The notes under the pieces: model-generated
Told to the model about the DNA's origin: nothing
Seen by the model: the letters and a program-made list of their open reading frames with translations, nothing else
Database searches by the model: none
Shown: positions 12,313 to 23,230 of the stretch, one piece after another
Layout of the letters: each line of letters starts with the position of its first letter
Numbering within the stretch: position 1 is the stretch's first letter
Translations under genes and position numbers: made by a program
DNA from: Pleurodeles waltl
Taxonomy: Eukaryota > Chordata > Amphibia > Caudata > Salamandridae
Length of the DNA: 64,000 nt
NCBI RefSeq assembly: GCF_031143425.1
Contig: NC_090450.1
Span: forward strand, 224,839,442-224,903,441
Reading direction: 5' to 3'

Positions 12313-13107
12313 CCACATCCAGCCCCCCACATAAGAGACCCACAGTGATGACAGCAGCTCTGCACGCCGGGATCACGATGACCAACCTGGCCCATCAGGG
12401 ACCTCTGGACAGTCGGTGACCAAGCCACAGTCCCAAACCACCACAGAGCCTCCCCCCTCAGGAAACACCAGCACAGCACCCACTCAGAGGGCCCATCCCT
12501 CCGTCCCCAGGACAAGTCAATCAGCAGTGAGCCCACCACTACAGGGACCACAGGCAACCCCACAAACACAGGATGATCAGCGACCTTGGGTCAGTGGGCA
12601 CACGTTCAGGGGACAGAGGCACAGGAAAACAGGGAAGCAGGGAGGACTGCTGTGCGACAGGGGGAGGACAGGCCCAGGGAACCCACTCTCCACGAGGCAC
12701 TAGCAGGGATCCTGGGAGCAGACCAGCATTCCCAGGAGACCATGGGCCAGATACTGGCCAAGTTGCAGGAGACCCAGCGGCTGCAGCAGGGACAGCACCT
12801 GGGGATCAGGGAGGACCTGAAAGACATCCACACCACCCTGGTCACCATTGCAGGGGTGCTGGCAGGCATGGCCAACACCATGAGGGTGGCAATGGCACAC
12901 CAACGGGCCCCTGACAGTAGGCACACTGATGAACAGCCCTCCACCTCCACCGGCGCTAGTGGACAGGAGGCCCCACCACAGGACCAACAGGCCACCAGCA
13001 CCCCACCCCCTCCAGAAGGAGAACCAACCCCGCAAATGGTCCCTGCGATTCAGGCAGAAGCAAGAGAACATTGCCAAGACCCCCGCCAGGAAATAAGACC
13101 CTCCTGA
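12313..13107 (+). pseudogene. Gene A of H-A, exon 2 (linker and C-terminal helix)
   Basis: The second exon probably starts after a CCAG near 12312. It reads a Ser/Pro/Gln-rich linker (HSDD near 12340, then about 12416-12590). After a frame change near 12590 it encodes a helical C-terminal part (PREPTLHEALAGILGA, LAKLQETQRLQQ) and an acidic/Gln-rich tail, ending at TGA 13105-13107. H-B has the same parts with its own, different frame change, so each copy has an independent indel. The helix may mediate dimerisation or transposase contact (inference). Confidence 0.65.
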
Positions 13108-13574
13108 TTGTCACCCTTGTGTCCCACTCTGTCACCTTGTCCACCTTGAACTGCCATTGCTCCCCTTCCTATGCCCCCTTGGGCGATGCACCTGTGATAC
13201 AAATAGACTGGACTCTATCCTGGACTTACCTCCATCAGCAACCCAGCCCTTTGCAATACCCCTCCACTTATTAGCACATACATAAACACCCTTTGAACAA
13301 ATTCAAGTATGGAGTCTGTGGATTATATGGCAAATGTATTAGTTTCACAAACTGTAAACATTGCATTTCTAATCTACTGTAATATTAACATAGGTATGAA
13401 CTGTAGTGGGCAGCAGTAAACACACCGGGAGCCAGAGCGTGGCACAGAGATCTGAAAATAGAGATGCCAAAGGAGACAGTAAGTGGCCATAGAAATAGGG
13501 AAATCAGGCTGCCATGTTCAATGTCAAACACAATACTGCAATGGAAGGTGAAGTTACAGTGTCTTACCTGTGTG

Positions 13575-14692
13575 TCACTGGAAGTACTGTTGAATGAGTG
13601 TACTTCTGTTGTACACGTCTTCTTCCTCTGCCTCCTCTTCATCACTGTCCACAGGCTCCCCCGCTGCCACACAACCATCTACAGCCTCATCCTCCTGCAG
13701 AAAAAGCACCTGGCATCTCAAGGCCAAGTTGTGCAAAATGCAACATTAAATATGCAACGATGATCTGGCACACCCTCTTGGGTGAGTAGTACAGGGATCC
13801 ACATGTCAGATGGAGGCACTGAAATCTGGCCTTTAGGAGGGCAAAGGTTCTCTCAATGATCCTCCTTGTTTGCCCATGTGCCTCATTGTAACATTCCTCT
13901 GCCCTTGTCCTGGCATTCCTCACTGGGGTTAGTAGCCATGAGAGGTTGGGGTAACCAGAGTCACCTGAAAATATTGCACGATACCTGTTAGCCACACACT
14001 CACCCTTAGGGCCAAACCCACACCCATATACCTACATCAACTGGGTGGGGACCATGGGCTCACCTATTAGCCACACCCGGTGCCTCTGGAGTTGAGATAT
14101 CACACATGGAATGCTGCTATTCCTCAAGATAAAGGCATCATGCACAGAGCCAGGATACTTTGCATTGACATGGGAGATGTACTGGTCCGCCAAACACACC
14201 ATCTGGACATTCAGAGAGTGAAAGCTTTTTCTATTTCTGAACACTTGTTCATTTCTACAGGGGGGCGGGGACAAATGCAATATGTGTACCATCAATCGCA
14301 CCAATGATGTTGGGGATATATCCCACTGCATAGAAGTCAGCCTTCACTGTTGCTAAATCCTCCACCTGAGGGAATACGATGTAGCTGCGCATGTGTTTCA
14401 GTAGGGCAGACAATAGTCTGGTCAGCACGTTGGAAAACATTGGCTGAGACAACCCTGATGCAATGGCCACTGTCGCTTGGAAGGAGCTACTTGCCAGGAA
14501 ATGGAGCACTGACAGGACTTGCACCAGAGGGGGGATACATGTGGGCTGGCAGATAGCTGAAATCAGGTCTGGCTCCAATTGGGCACACAGTTCTTGGATT
14601 GTGGCCCTATCAAGTCTGTAGGTCAGGATAATGTGCCTGTCCTCCATTGTCGCCAGGTCCACCAGTGGTCTGTACACGGGGGATGTCTCCAT
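13575..14692 (-). pseudogene. Harbinger DDE transposase of H-A (frameshifted, one intron)
   Basis: A PIF/Harbinger nuclease that cuts transposon ends and joins them to target DNA. From ATG at 14692 it shows the N-terminal helical region (VYRPLVDLATMED), then VLSVLHFLASSSFQ. The first catalytic Asp is in IIGAIDGTH, the second in PGSVHDAFILR and the Glu in RRIIERTFALLKARF. All three catalytic residues are present. A one-base length change in a C-run near 14260 (frame switch at FVPAP) breaks the frame. A clean 99-bp GT-AG intron (14063 to 13965) interrupts the WLIG/DSGYPN codons. H-B lacks this intron. The acidic tail (SDEEEAEEE) ends at TGA 13577-13575. Confidence 0.9.
13965..14063 (-). other. 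Intron in the H-A transposase gene
   Basis: On the minus strand the exon ends ...CTAATAG, the donor is GTGAGCCC and the acceptor TTTTCAG. The exon resumes GTGACTCTGG, restoring the conserved phrase GDSGYPNLSW. The aligned position in H-B (near 45590) is contiguous with no extra bases. Confidence 0.8.
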
Positions 14693-14699
14693 CTCCTAT

Positions 14700-15162
14700 T
14701 CATCCTCAGCGGTTGAACTCTAGGGTGAGAAACGATGAGCAGAGGGTTAAATTCACACATATGTTAAAATAAATATGCATTTTTTCCTTTACAGAAACTG
14801 TATGAACTCGAGAGTCAGTTGATGTGCCAATGTCTGCTGTGATGCAGTTAGGTGACATGGCCTGCGGCCCCCTGAAATAGCGGCTGCCTGACCTGTGAGG
14901 AGAGACAAGTGCAAATGAGGTAATTCCGCTGGTGTTGTGTACTGTTGGGGTCGGCGGACGATGACCGCCGCGCAACTTCGCATTGGTTATCATTGGGCCC
15001 AATGGGTTCCAGGAGCCACTGGTGATTTACACCGGCGGTGACGGTACACACCGCTGCGGATGTGACTGCCATTTTCTATCTGTTCACACACTTGCTACCT
15101 GACCTTCAACAGGAGAGGACCTACACTGCAAGTGCAGTTGTGACCTGAGTCTGGAAGCGACA
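14700..15162. promoter_or_regulatory. Putative divergent promoter between transposase and gene B (H-A)
   Basis: The region between the two divergent start codons. At 14950-15065 it has a cluster of GC-rich motifs of the kind seen at the element ends (GCGGACGATGACCGCCGCGC, CACCGGCGGTGACGG) and an ATTGG-containing near-palindrome (14981-15010). The same block is found in H-B (46440-46620). No TATA box was recognised. It probably drives both genes, with the Myb proteins as candidate regulators (inference). Confidence 0.55.
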
Positions 15163-15277
15163 ATGGCTCAAGTGTCTGGGGAAATGGCCTCTGCCTTCAA
15201 TTTGCGTGGAGTTGGAGAGTCAGGTGGATGGGGTCCTACCCCAGTACACTTTACTCTATGGTCCTCCAGACAAACAG
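15163..15277 (+). pseudogene. Myb/SANT-like gene B of H-A, exon 1
   Basis: The ATG at 15163 lies in the same context (GACAATGGCT) as the intact H-B exon at 46709. The exon should encode the first Myb helix, but it has indels that move it out of frame relative to H-B. It ends at CAG with donor GTGAGT at 15278. Gene B differs from gene A: it has a GVLPQYTLLYGPPD-type first helix region in H-B. Confidence 0.7.
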
Positions 15278-15427
15278 GTGAGTACACTGTGAGCATGATG
15301 CGTGGGCCATGAATTTATGGTTTGCTGTGTGTGTAAGACGGGAGGAATGGGAGGAATATGGTGGGCCAGGAGTGTAACAGGCCGGACGGTGGGACTCATA
15401 CTTTTTTCTATGCATATTTTTCTGCAG

Positions 15428-15697
15428 GTCTGCACCCATCAGAAAAAGGGTATTTGGCGTGCCATCGCCAAGGAGGTGCGGACCCTGGGGGTCTTTGACA
15501 GGCGGAGCACCCACTGCTGCAAACGGTGGGAGGACCTGCGCCGCTGGGCAAGGAAGATGGCGGTAGCCCAGCTGGGGCTGGCCTTCCAATGATGAAGGGG
15601 TGCCCATCGTACCCTGCCCCTCTGATGTTCCACATCCTGCCGGTGGCCTATCCGGAGTTGGATGGGCGCTTGAAGGCATCACAGCAGCCACAAGGGG
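15428..15697 (+). pseudogene. Myb-like gene B of H-A, exon 2 (recognition helix)
   Basis: Acceptor TTCTGCAG ends at 15427 and donor GTGAGT starts at 15698. The exon encodes KKGIWRAIAKEVRTLG and STHCCKRWEDLRRWARK, a clear Myb/SANT-like recognition helix. Two adjacent TGA codons at about 15590-15595 replace Arg-Gly codons seen in the intact H-B exon, so H-A gene B cannot make the full protein. After the stops the frame still reads TPLMFHILPVAYPELDGRL-like homology. Confidence 0.8.
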
Positions 15698-16091
15698 GTG
15701 AGTACAGATTGAGGATCATGACTTTGTGCGCGTTAAGGTTTTACCTGGGTGGGGAATGTGGGCCGTGGGTGCCCTTTAGGCCAGGGCGAACATGGTAGGG
15801 TAGGTCCCATGTTGAGCAGGCTCTGATGCACTCCAACCCCAATAGTGTTAGTGGGCATCTACTACTGGGCAGAGTCCTGTGGTTTTCAGGTGTGCAGCTA
15901 ATGGTGTTAGGCATTGTACCCCATGGGCTGGTGACTAGCATTGTAACTGGCAATACATGGCCTAGTGCATAGGGCTGATCCCTGTGAGTTGTGTACACCA
16001 ACAGTAGTGTTGTTGCTGGCATTGACCAAGTGTATCCTCTGTCTCTCTCCCCCCTCTTCTTGTTTTGTCACCTGGTCCTTGTGTGCATTAG

Positions 16092-17897
16092 CATCATCTG
16101 GGGGAGGAGCACAGGCACCGGTGACGGAGGGAGCTGCATCCCACATGGCCCTGGAGGCCGAATCCACAGACGGTGAGGGCATCAGTGGGATGGAGGGCAA
16201 GGGGGTCACCAGGACAGAGACAGGAGGGGACACTACCGACAGCGCCAACAGTGACTCCTCCTCCGACGGAAGATCCCTGGTGGTGGTGGACACCTCTGTG
16301 CCCACCCCAACAACAGGTACAGCTGCCACGCCCGTACCAGCACCGCCCTCCCAGCAGCCCCTCAGCGTGTTTCCTGTGCCCGCTCACACAGGAGGGTGGG
16401 CATCTCCTTCGCCCCAGGCACGTCAGACCCTGCCTAGGTCAGCCCTGCTGCCCTCAGTGAGGAGGCTGTTGACCTCCTGAGATCCTTCACTGTTGGGCAG
16501 TCAACCATACTGAATTCCATCCAGGGTGTAGCAGGGCATTTGCCACAAACAATTGCATACCTGGTGGGCATTCACTCTGGCGTGGTGGCCCAACATTGAG
16601 CATTCCAGGCTCTGGCCTCCACACTGATGGCAGCCATTGTCCCTGTCTCCAGCCTCCCCCTCCAACTTCCTCTACGCAGTCCCAATCCCCTCAACCCCAG
16701 CCTATTCCAAGAAGACCTTCAGACCAGCAATCACCCAAATCAACACACAGAAGTGGCTCAGGCAAACACAAGCACCACACTTCATCTCACAGGCACTCAC
16801 ACAAGCACCATCCCCATGGAGACACACCAACATCCACTGCCTCCACTGTTTCCCACTCCTCCTCATCATCCACCCCCTTCCCAGTAGTGTCTCCACTCAC
16901 ACCTGCATGCACTACATCCTCATCCACTACCTTCATCACCAGCACGCCTATCACTACACGCCCCACACTGGCAGTCACCACCCCCACATCCATGCACAAG
17001 TCCCCTGTGTCCTCTCCCACTCTGTCTGTGCCCCCTCCTCCCAAAGTACACAAACGCAAGCACTCAGACACCCAACAGCCATCCACCTCACAACAGCATC
17101 CAACCCATGCACCTGCACCCAAACACAGCAGACTGACACCTCCTACAACCACTCCCTCTTCCTCTACTCCCAAACCTTCACCCTTTTCCCGCCCCAGTGT
17201 CCCTAAGAAGCTTTTCCTCGCCAACATTGACCTCTTCCCTGCCCCTCCCTCCCCCAGCCAGAATCCAGCCCAGCACCTCAGCCACTGAGTCTGTGGCCCC
17301 TGTGGTTTCTGCCGCTTGGAGAGGCTCCAAGGAGGCACCCGTCAGCCCAGCCATTGTGCCACCAACACCTGCCAAGGCCAAGAAGGGTCCGCCACCTGGC
17401 AAGGGCAAGAAGGGGACAGCATTCAGCCAGGGGGTGGAGGCACAAGCAGCCAGCAAGGCCAAGTCAAAGACTCCAGCTGGCAGAAGCAAGGAGGCACTAC
17501 CATCTACCAAGGGCAGGAAGGGGCACAGAACACCAGCTATGGCACTTCAGCCGTCCGAGGCTGCAGGTGAAGGCCTGGAGTCTACCACCACAACTGCCAG
17601 TATCGCCACCTGCACCGCGGGCAGCACCGCCACCTGCACCGCGGCCAGCACCGCCACCTGCACCGTGGCCAGCACCGCCACCTGCACCGCAGCCAGCAGC
17701 GCCACCTGCACCACCGCAAGCAGCACCCCTGCCAGCAGCAGCAGCCCCAGTGGTGAGCCGTCCAAGTCTGCAGGTGAAGGCCACCACCACAACTACCAGC
17801 ACCACCACCTGCAGCGCAAGTGGCATGCACTGAGCAGCCATCACCGCCGGAGAGCAGTGTGTAGTGGTGACTACATGGGCTGCAGTGCGTCCTGGGC
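16092..17897 (+). pseudogene. Gene B of H-A, exon 3 (helix, Pro/Ser/Thr-rich and Lys-rich tail)
   Basis: The exon starts after a TTAG acceptor (16090-16091). It encodes an acidic Ser-rich stretch (DSSSDGRSLVVV), then a helix (AVDLLRSFTVGQSTILN, near 16465-16515). A very long Pro/Ser/Thr/His-rich region follows (16600-17190), then a Lys/Ala/Pro-rich part (PAKAKKGPPPGKGKKG, near 17370-17415) and a 24-bp coding repeat. Frame changes occur near 16480 and 17200, and a stop interrupts the helix region at about 16597. The H1-like basic tail could bind DNA nonspecifically (inference). Homologous to H-B exon 3. Confidence 0.7.
17599..17718 (+). repeat. 24-bp in-frame tandem repeat in gene B (H-A)
   Basis: Five copies of a 24-bp unit with core ACCGCCACCTGCACC, reading the 8-residue unit STATCTAA in the gene B frame. 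H-B has an unrelated 33-bp repeat at the corresponding place. Confidence 0.85.
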
Positions 17898-17977
17898 CCT
17901 GCAAAAGCTGTCATTGTGACACCCAGGTGATAGACTGTAGCCTTGCACTCCAAAACATCTGCATAACAGGCCGCAAT

Positions 17978-18265
17978 GCCCCCTCCAGAACCAGGGGAAG
18001 AAGCCATCCACTCGGCCCCCCTTGCCAGGATAAAGCACACTGGGCGCAAGGCCCCTCCAGAACCAGTGGAAGAAGCCATCCACTCAGCCCCTCCTTGCCA
18101 GGATGAAGCACACTAGGCACAAGACTCCCTCCAGAACCAGTGGAGAAGCCATCCACTTGAGAGACTGTGGCTTTGCACTCCCCAGGACCAAGCAGTGGGC
18201 AAACCACCCACTTGAGAGACTGTGGCTTTGTACTCCCCAGGACCAAGCAGTGGGCATGGAGCCCC
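17978..18265. repeat. 74-bp and 55-bp tandem repeats near the right end of H-A
   Basis: Three copies of a 74-bp unit (CCCTCCAGAACCAG ... CCATCCACT ... TTGCCAGGAT) at about 17979, 18053 and 18127. Two copies follow of a unit starting CTTGAGAGACTGTGGCTTTG at 18156 and 18211. The same two unit types occur in H-B in different numbers. They lie after the gene B coding region, so they look structural or untranslated. Confidence 0.85.
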
Positions 18266-18689
18266 CTCCAGGAACAGTGGTGTTGTACCATCTTCCAGCT
18301 GAGGTGCCCCCCAGTCCCCAGCCCCTTTGAGGTGCCTGTGTGTTTTCGACCTGATGCCCCTGCAGTGTTCTCTCCGTATTGAGGCTGGAGTCAAGTGTGG
18401 CCTTTGCCTATGTGTTTTGGCCAGTGCGTCACAGACAATTTTTGACTGGGCATTGTCCCTCCTTTTGTATATATTGTATATATTCTGTTTTTTCTTTATG
18501 AACGTATTTCTAAGTATTACTAATATTACACTCATTTTACTCCATTCTTTTTGTCCTTGCGTTATTCCAGAGGATTACGGGGTGAATATGTAATGTTGCT
18601 GCATGTGTTTGTGTGTATGCTGTTGGGGGTGAGGGTGGGGGTGGCGGTGGGGGTGTTGCGTTTGTGTGTCACTCTCTTTTTCCTCCCCC

Positions 18690-19117
18690 CTCCCCTGTTT
18701 GCTAGGTGCAGTACTCATGGTGGTCGTCGTCGCCGACGTTCATGTTCCTGGTGTATGAGAAGATACACCAGCATGGGGAACACCTGCAGCTCGGGCTCCA
18801 TGGCGCCCTGGTTCTTCCTTGAGTGTCAAGAGGTGAGTTGTTTCCCTTCAGGGTTCTGTTTCTGCCGTGCTTTTGACGGTGTTGGTACCACCTGGAAAAG
18901 CTGGCGGATGGGCGGTTTGTAATGCAGTGGGCGGTACATTGCCTGGCTGTTGGCGGTAACCACCGCAGTGTTTGTTGCTACCGCCGTGGCGGTTGGAGTG
19001 TTAAAGTGGCTGTATGTGTTGGCGGTTTCCGCTGTGGTCATGATGCCATTTTTTTTTTACCAGCGGCCTGTTTGCGGTGTTACCGTCACTTTATCACTGA
19101 CCGCCCGGGTTATAATG
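18690..19117. promoter_or_regulatory. Right terminal region of H-A
   Basis: A conserved block (18700-18835, shared with H-B 51190-51325) precedes a stretch dense in GGCGGT-type motifs (18900-19060), a poly-T run (19049-19059) and the terminal inverted repeat. H-B has the same layout including a T-run. Confidence 0.6.
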
Positions 19118-20685
19118 TGGGCCTATATGATGCACAAACAATAGGTATGGAAATTGGGTTTAGGAAAATATGTGTCAATTCTGCATCAGCAAATACATTC
19201 TTGATTTGTTTTGACCCTATTAAAATCTTGGATTCCATCACACTTTCAGATTAGAAAAGAAGTGATCAGTTTGTGCTTTCCAGTTTATTTATCCACAATG
19301 ATTATTTAGGTGCCTTCGCAGGGCTCAAGTGGCTATCGTAGTTGGAACCTTCCCACCTCTGAGTTCCGGTGCAGTGCACCGGCTGCACCACTAGTAGCTA
19401 CGTACCTTTTTAATTACAATTGGGCAGGTAACAGCAGGTTTTTTAAATGTCTTTTTTTATTTATTACATGCGCTTAATATCAAACAAATCAATTTCTGGG
19501 TGCAGGGATAGGAATAATGACTCTTGAACAAGGAAAGAGATATCTAATACGGGAAGGAAAAAATACATTGGTCTAACATGTCATACTACAAGATAGCTGC
19601 CGAAAAATCTGAACAACTCTACAGGAGCAGATAGTACAACAGTAGCGCGAATAGTGTTAGTCCTATGCAATGTTCATGATTTGGTGTGATTTCAAGTCGG
19701 CTTAGAAGAGTTAATCGATGGTGCTTCTTTGCATAAAGAAAGGGAGGTATTTCATAATTCGGAATCAGCAGTGGCAAGTTGTATCCCTCTGTAATGTTTT
19801 TTTTCCATTGCCGATGAGTAATTTACTGTCTTTACTAGGGTGTAGGTTTCTTCTGGTCTTTTTTAGGATAAGTAAATCAGATAAATATTTGGGTGAGCAG
19901 AGGTGTGGTGCTGTCTAACTGACGGAGAGGGCGTTTAACATGATTTGCTGACATAGGGAAAGCCAGTTTAGTTTGGCTCTATAGGGCGGAATGTGTTCAT
20001 GTTTTCGAGCCAAAGATAATTCTTAATGTTCTGTCTTATCCTCTCCTGTTCTACAGCAATTAAGAGAACTGTGGGAGCACCCCAGGTCTGTGTGTCCCCC
20101 AGAGAACCAGCACAGATCAGCATAATGAATTTGAAATACCTGGGTGAGACATTGGGCAAAATGAGGAACGAAATTTCACATTTCACAAATTTCACATTAA
20201 ATATGGCAAAGTGAAATTTGAAAACAAATATAATACGTTTGATGAAATTTTACAAAATGCATTGTGTCACTTAGTAAATATGCCGCTGTATTTTTGGCCT
20301 TCTAATGCCACATTAGCATAAAAAAATGATGCTTATGTGGCGGTGGAATGGTGTTAGGGGTTATTAAATATGCCCCGTAGGCCCATATTTAAGAAACGTT
20401 TTTACCGGCTTTGTGTCTTTTTTTATGCAAGAGCAGTGTTAACTTGTCACCACATTTATAATTTGACACTAGACCCGTCTAGCGACAAAATATCAATTAG
20501 CGTCTTCTTTTTTTTTGGGAGTGGCTAGCCCTCCAGAGCCATATTTATACCCCAACACTAAAACAACGCATATAGGAACCGGTCCCAAAAAATGATGCAA
20601 AGCCCAATTTATGTCAAATGTTAACGCCTAGCCAGACCAGGCTTTAAAATGAGGCCCACACATCACTACTTAAGGAAAACACACA
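19118..20685. other. Mostly non-coding; possible MITE scraps
   Basis: AT-rich DNA. At 20375-20660 there are phrases such as CCCATATTTAAGAA and GCCATATTTATACC that resemble ends of the hairpin MITEs, so decayed MITE pieces are likely there. A candidate splice-bounded open stretch at about 20056-20140 was not accepted as a gene. Confidence 0.4.
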
Positions 20686-21420
20686 GGGCCTGAATTCTTC
20701 AAAAGGGGTGCCAAAAATAGCAACGCCGCTCTGTACCACTTTTAAAATGCAGGGATGCGCTGTATTTACAGAAATAGGGCGTACCCCTGCGTTGCAGCCG
20801 CCGAATTAAGCTGCCTATGCCAAGGCAGGTATCCTTGCACCATAGTGCAAAGGTGTTGGCATTGAGGGGATAGATTGTTTATGTGAAGGAAGGTGTCCCT
20901 TCCTGCACATAAACAATCTAAAATGGCGATTGGGCACTTCTATGTGTGCTTCAAAATGCAGCACACATAGAAGTACCAAAGTGTCATTTTGGAATGATTG
21001 CTTATGTGCAGGAAGGGACACCTTCCTGCCCATAAACAATCACCCCTGGCATTTTGCTCTTTCTATATGTGGAAAAATCAAGAAACTAGGAGGAATAAAA
21101 GCATTCCTCCTAGTTTTGCCATGCTAATGCCATCCCTGGGGTGGTGTTGGTTTTTGGCTCTGCCACAAGTTTACGATTACCTGTAAATCTGGGGCAGCGT
21201 CAAAAGCAATGGATGTTGTGGTGGAATCCCCACTGAAACACCCATTGCACGCCCCTCTGATGCAGAAAACTGCATTGGTGGGGCGCATATTTACAAGGAG
21301 GTGTAAGGCCACAAAAAGTGGCGTTACACCTCCTTGCAAATATGGACCAGTGGTTAGCGCCAATGGAGCGTCATGAAAAGTGACGCTCCAGTGGTGTTGG
21401 GGGCTCTTAAGTCTGTCCTA
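20686..21420. mobile_element. MITE made of a chain of six hairpins (M2)
   Basis: Non-coding unit starting GGGCCTGAATTCTTC. It contains six consecutive strong hairpins: 20873-20918, 20936-20974 (15-bp perfect stem), 20996-21041, 21083-21116 (14-bp perfect stem), 21286-21344 (about 27-bp stem, few mismatches) and 21365-21389 (9-bp perfect stem). A weaker one lies at about 20752-20794. Diverged relatives lie at 39230-39840 (same orientation) and partly at 26165-26400. Terminal inverted repeats are weak, so the exact ends are approximate. Confidence 0.65.
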
Positions 21421-21559
21421 CAGAAGGAGCATTTGCAACCTCCTGGAAAACATAGAGCTGTTAATGCTCCAGCTTGAAAAATGTCGCAGATGACAGCGAC
21501 GACAACAGTTCCATCCAGCACCACCACACCAACCCAAACAACACCACAACAGAGACAAA

Positions 21560-22196
21560 GGCAGCACTAAAGGCAGGAGAGGCTATATCCACAGCGTACA
21601 ACCATCCTTGGGCTCAGGGAACAAGATGTCATCAGAAACTACAGTCTAAAGCGGGAGTCCATTGTATGCCTGCTGAAGCACAAAGCGCCAGACATCATTG
21701 CAAGGGTGGTAACTCCAACAAATATTCCACCCATGAACAAACTCCTCGCTGCCCTCCGCATGCTGGCGTCAGGATCATTTCAGACAACGGGCACACAAGT
21801 GGCTGGTATCTCCAAGCTATCCTTCTCAGCCTTCCTACCAAAGGTTCTGGATGGAAACATCCACCTCACACCCAACTACATCTGCTTCCCCAACACCCAG
21901 AAACTGCAGCAAGGAGACCAAGCAAGGTTTCTACCTAATTGCTGTGTTGCCGCATGTGCTGGGTGCAATGGAATACACCTATGTCCAACTTGTGCCACCT
22001 GCAGCAACGGAACACCTCTACAGGAACCCCAAACACACCCATTTGATAAATGTGCAGGCCATTGTGGACTACCATGGACTATTCACAAACATCCTAACCA
22101 AATATTCAGGCAGTGTCCATAATGCCTACATATTCCGGCATTCCACCATCAATGAGCGGCTCCAGGATGGGCAATATGGCAATAGGCTACTCATAG
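21560..22196 (+). pseudogene. Harbinger transposase fragment (older family)
   Basis: The N-terminal two thirds of a HARBI1-type DDE nuclease. Visible: MNKLLAALRMLASGSFQTTG, then after a one-base frame switch near 21925 EHLYRNPKHTHLINVQAIVD and SGSVHNAYIFRHSTINERL. The expected first catalytic Asp (GAIDGTH type) reads GAMEYTY and the second (SVHDAY type) reads SVHNAY, so catalysis is lost. It ends at a GTAAGC donor at 22197, the same place in the protein (LLIG) where the H-A transposase has its intron. No downstream exon with the catalytic Glu was found before the MITE at 22771. Confidence 0.8.
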
Positions 22197-22770
22197 GTAA
22201 GCCACCATATCCATCAGTATACAGACAACACACCAACCTTGTAGGACAAACAAGACATACACCACACTAAACACACATGGGCAGGTCAACACTGATGTAC
22301 AGACAACACATATGCCACATGCCACACTACACAGGTTCATTGCACATCACACACACATACCCCCATATGTACATAATACAGCCACAACCTGACTGGTACA
22401 CCACATGAAGGGCAGAAGGAGCTATGTCCTCTTGCAGGCAGAAGCTGGTCCCAAACCACTACAAGTGTCCACTTTATTGACAACTGAATATAGATCCCAC
22501 ACACATTACACAAAACAATGAGTAGCTCAGCTATGACAATGACATAGGCCATGTCACTGTAAAGAAAGTCACATATAGGCACAGCCCCACATTTGTCATG
22601 GTGTTCAAGCCTCCGGCGGCACCAAGATGAAATGCCACCCAAGTGTTGCCATTACCAGCTACATATCACTTACACATATCTAATGTGCCAGTAGTGTGCA
22701 CCTTTACCTGTCTGCTGCATTATGCCGCACACATAGGAATACAACATCACCAGCCATGAAAGACCATGGG
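22197..22770. other. Non-coding stretch after transposase fragment
   Basis: Probably intron or 3' flank of the decayed transposase. CA-rich at 22250-22390. No feature recognised. Confidence 0.4.
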
Positions 22771-23230
22771 GCAGATTAATGAGAAGTGGTGCAGCACCTA
22801 GTCCAATACCACTTCACATGCGCCCCTTATCGCCCCCTAACGTGTCCACATGTGCACCGTATACAAGAAACGGCCCACCATGGCGCAGAGTAGGTATAAT
22901 AATGTCAAGATAATGGATGCCATGGTGGAACTTCATAGGAATTTTGAGAACCTACCTGACCTTTCCTGCACCGTACATAGGGACACATGCAAAAATATAG
23001 TGTGCCCCCTCCCAATGCCTGTACTGTGCATGTGTTGAAAGTTTCTGTGATAAATCATGTATAGGAACCTTGGAGATTCCTCTGCGCCTATTTTACTACT
23101 GCTTTAATTGTGTAAGTCACACCCTTGTACACATGATGGCTGGCACAGGCATAATCTGCCACAAAGGGTCACTAAGTGTTGCACTGAATGCGTAGTGCCA
23201 CATGGTAACATGGAGGTTTGAGTTTGGCTT
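22771..23230. mobile_element. MITE copy (M4), approximate ends
   Basis: Begins GGGGCAGATTAATGAG then GTGGTGCAGCACCTAGT. A similar segment lies at about 27345-27500 and an inverted match to its start closes the element at 25592 (GTGCAGCACCACTTTCC ... AAATCTGAGCC). Non-coding, same family group as M1. The right end is not certain. Confidence 0.45.

Larger units (their letters stand above)
10998..19117. mobile_element. Harbinger-type DNA transposon H-A (three genes)
   Basis: About 8.1 kb. The left end reads CATTACAAC and the right end, in reverse complement, CATTATAAC. Both ends are followed inwards by GGCGGT/ACCGCC-rich subterminal DNA. In order it carries Myb-like gene A (+), transposase (-) and Myb-like gene B (+), then a tandem-repeat tail. 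The second copy H-B (42637-51614) has the same order, which confirms the boundaries and gene models. PIF/Harbinger elements are known to encode a DDE nuclease plus a Myb/SANT-like protein; a second Myb-like gene is the unusual part. Each gene carries at least one lesion. A target duplication could not be fixed securely. Confidence 0.85.

Noticed and set aside
19366..19382. Perfect palindrome CCGGTGCAGTGCACCGG
   Set aside because: The surrounding sequence was considered as a tRNA or structured RNA, but no cloverleaf, A box or B box could be drawn. Left as a chance or MITE-derived palindrome.
20056..20142. Possible host exon with TTCTACAG before and GTGAGAC after an open stretch
   Set aside because: Only about 87 nt, no recognisable protein family and no neighbouring exon. 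Chance splice-like words are common at this scale.
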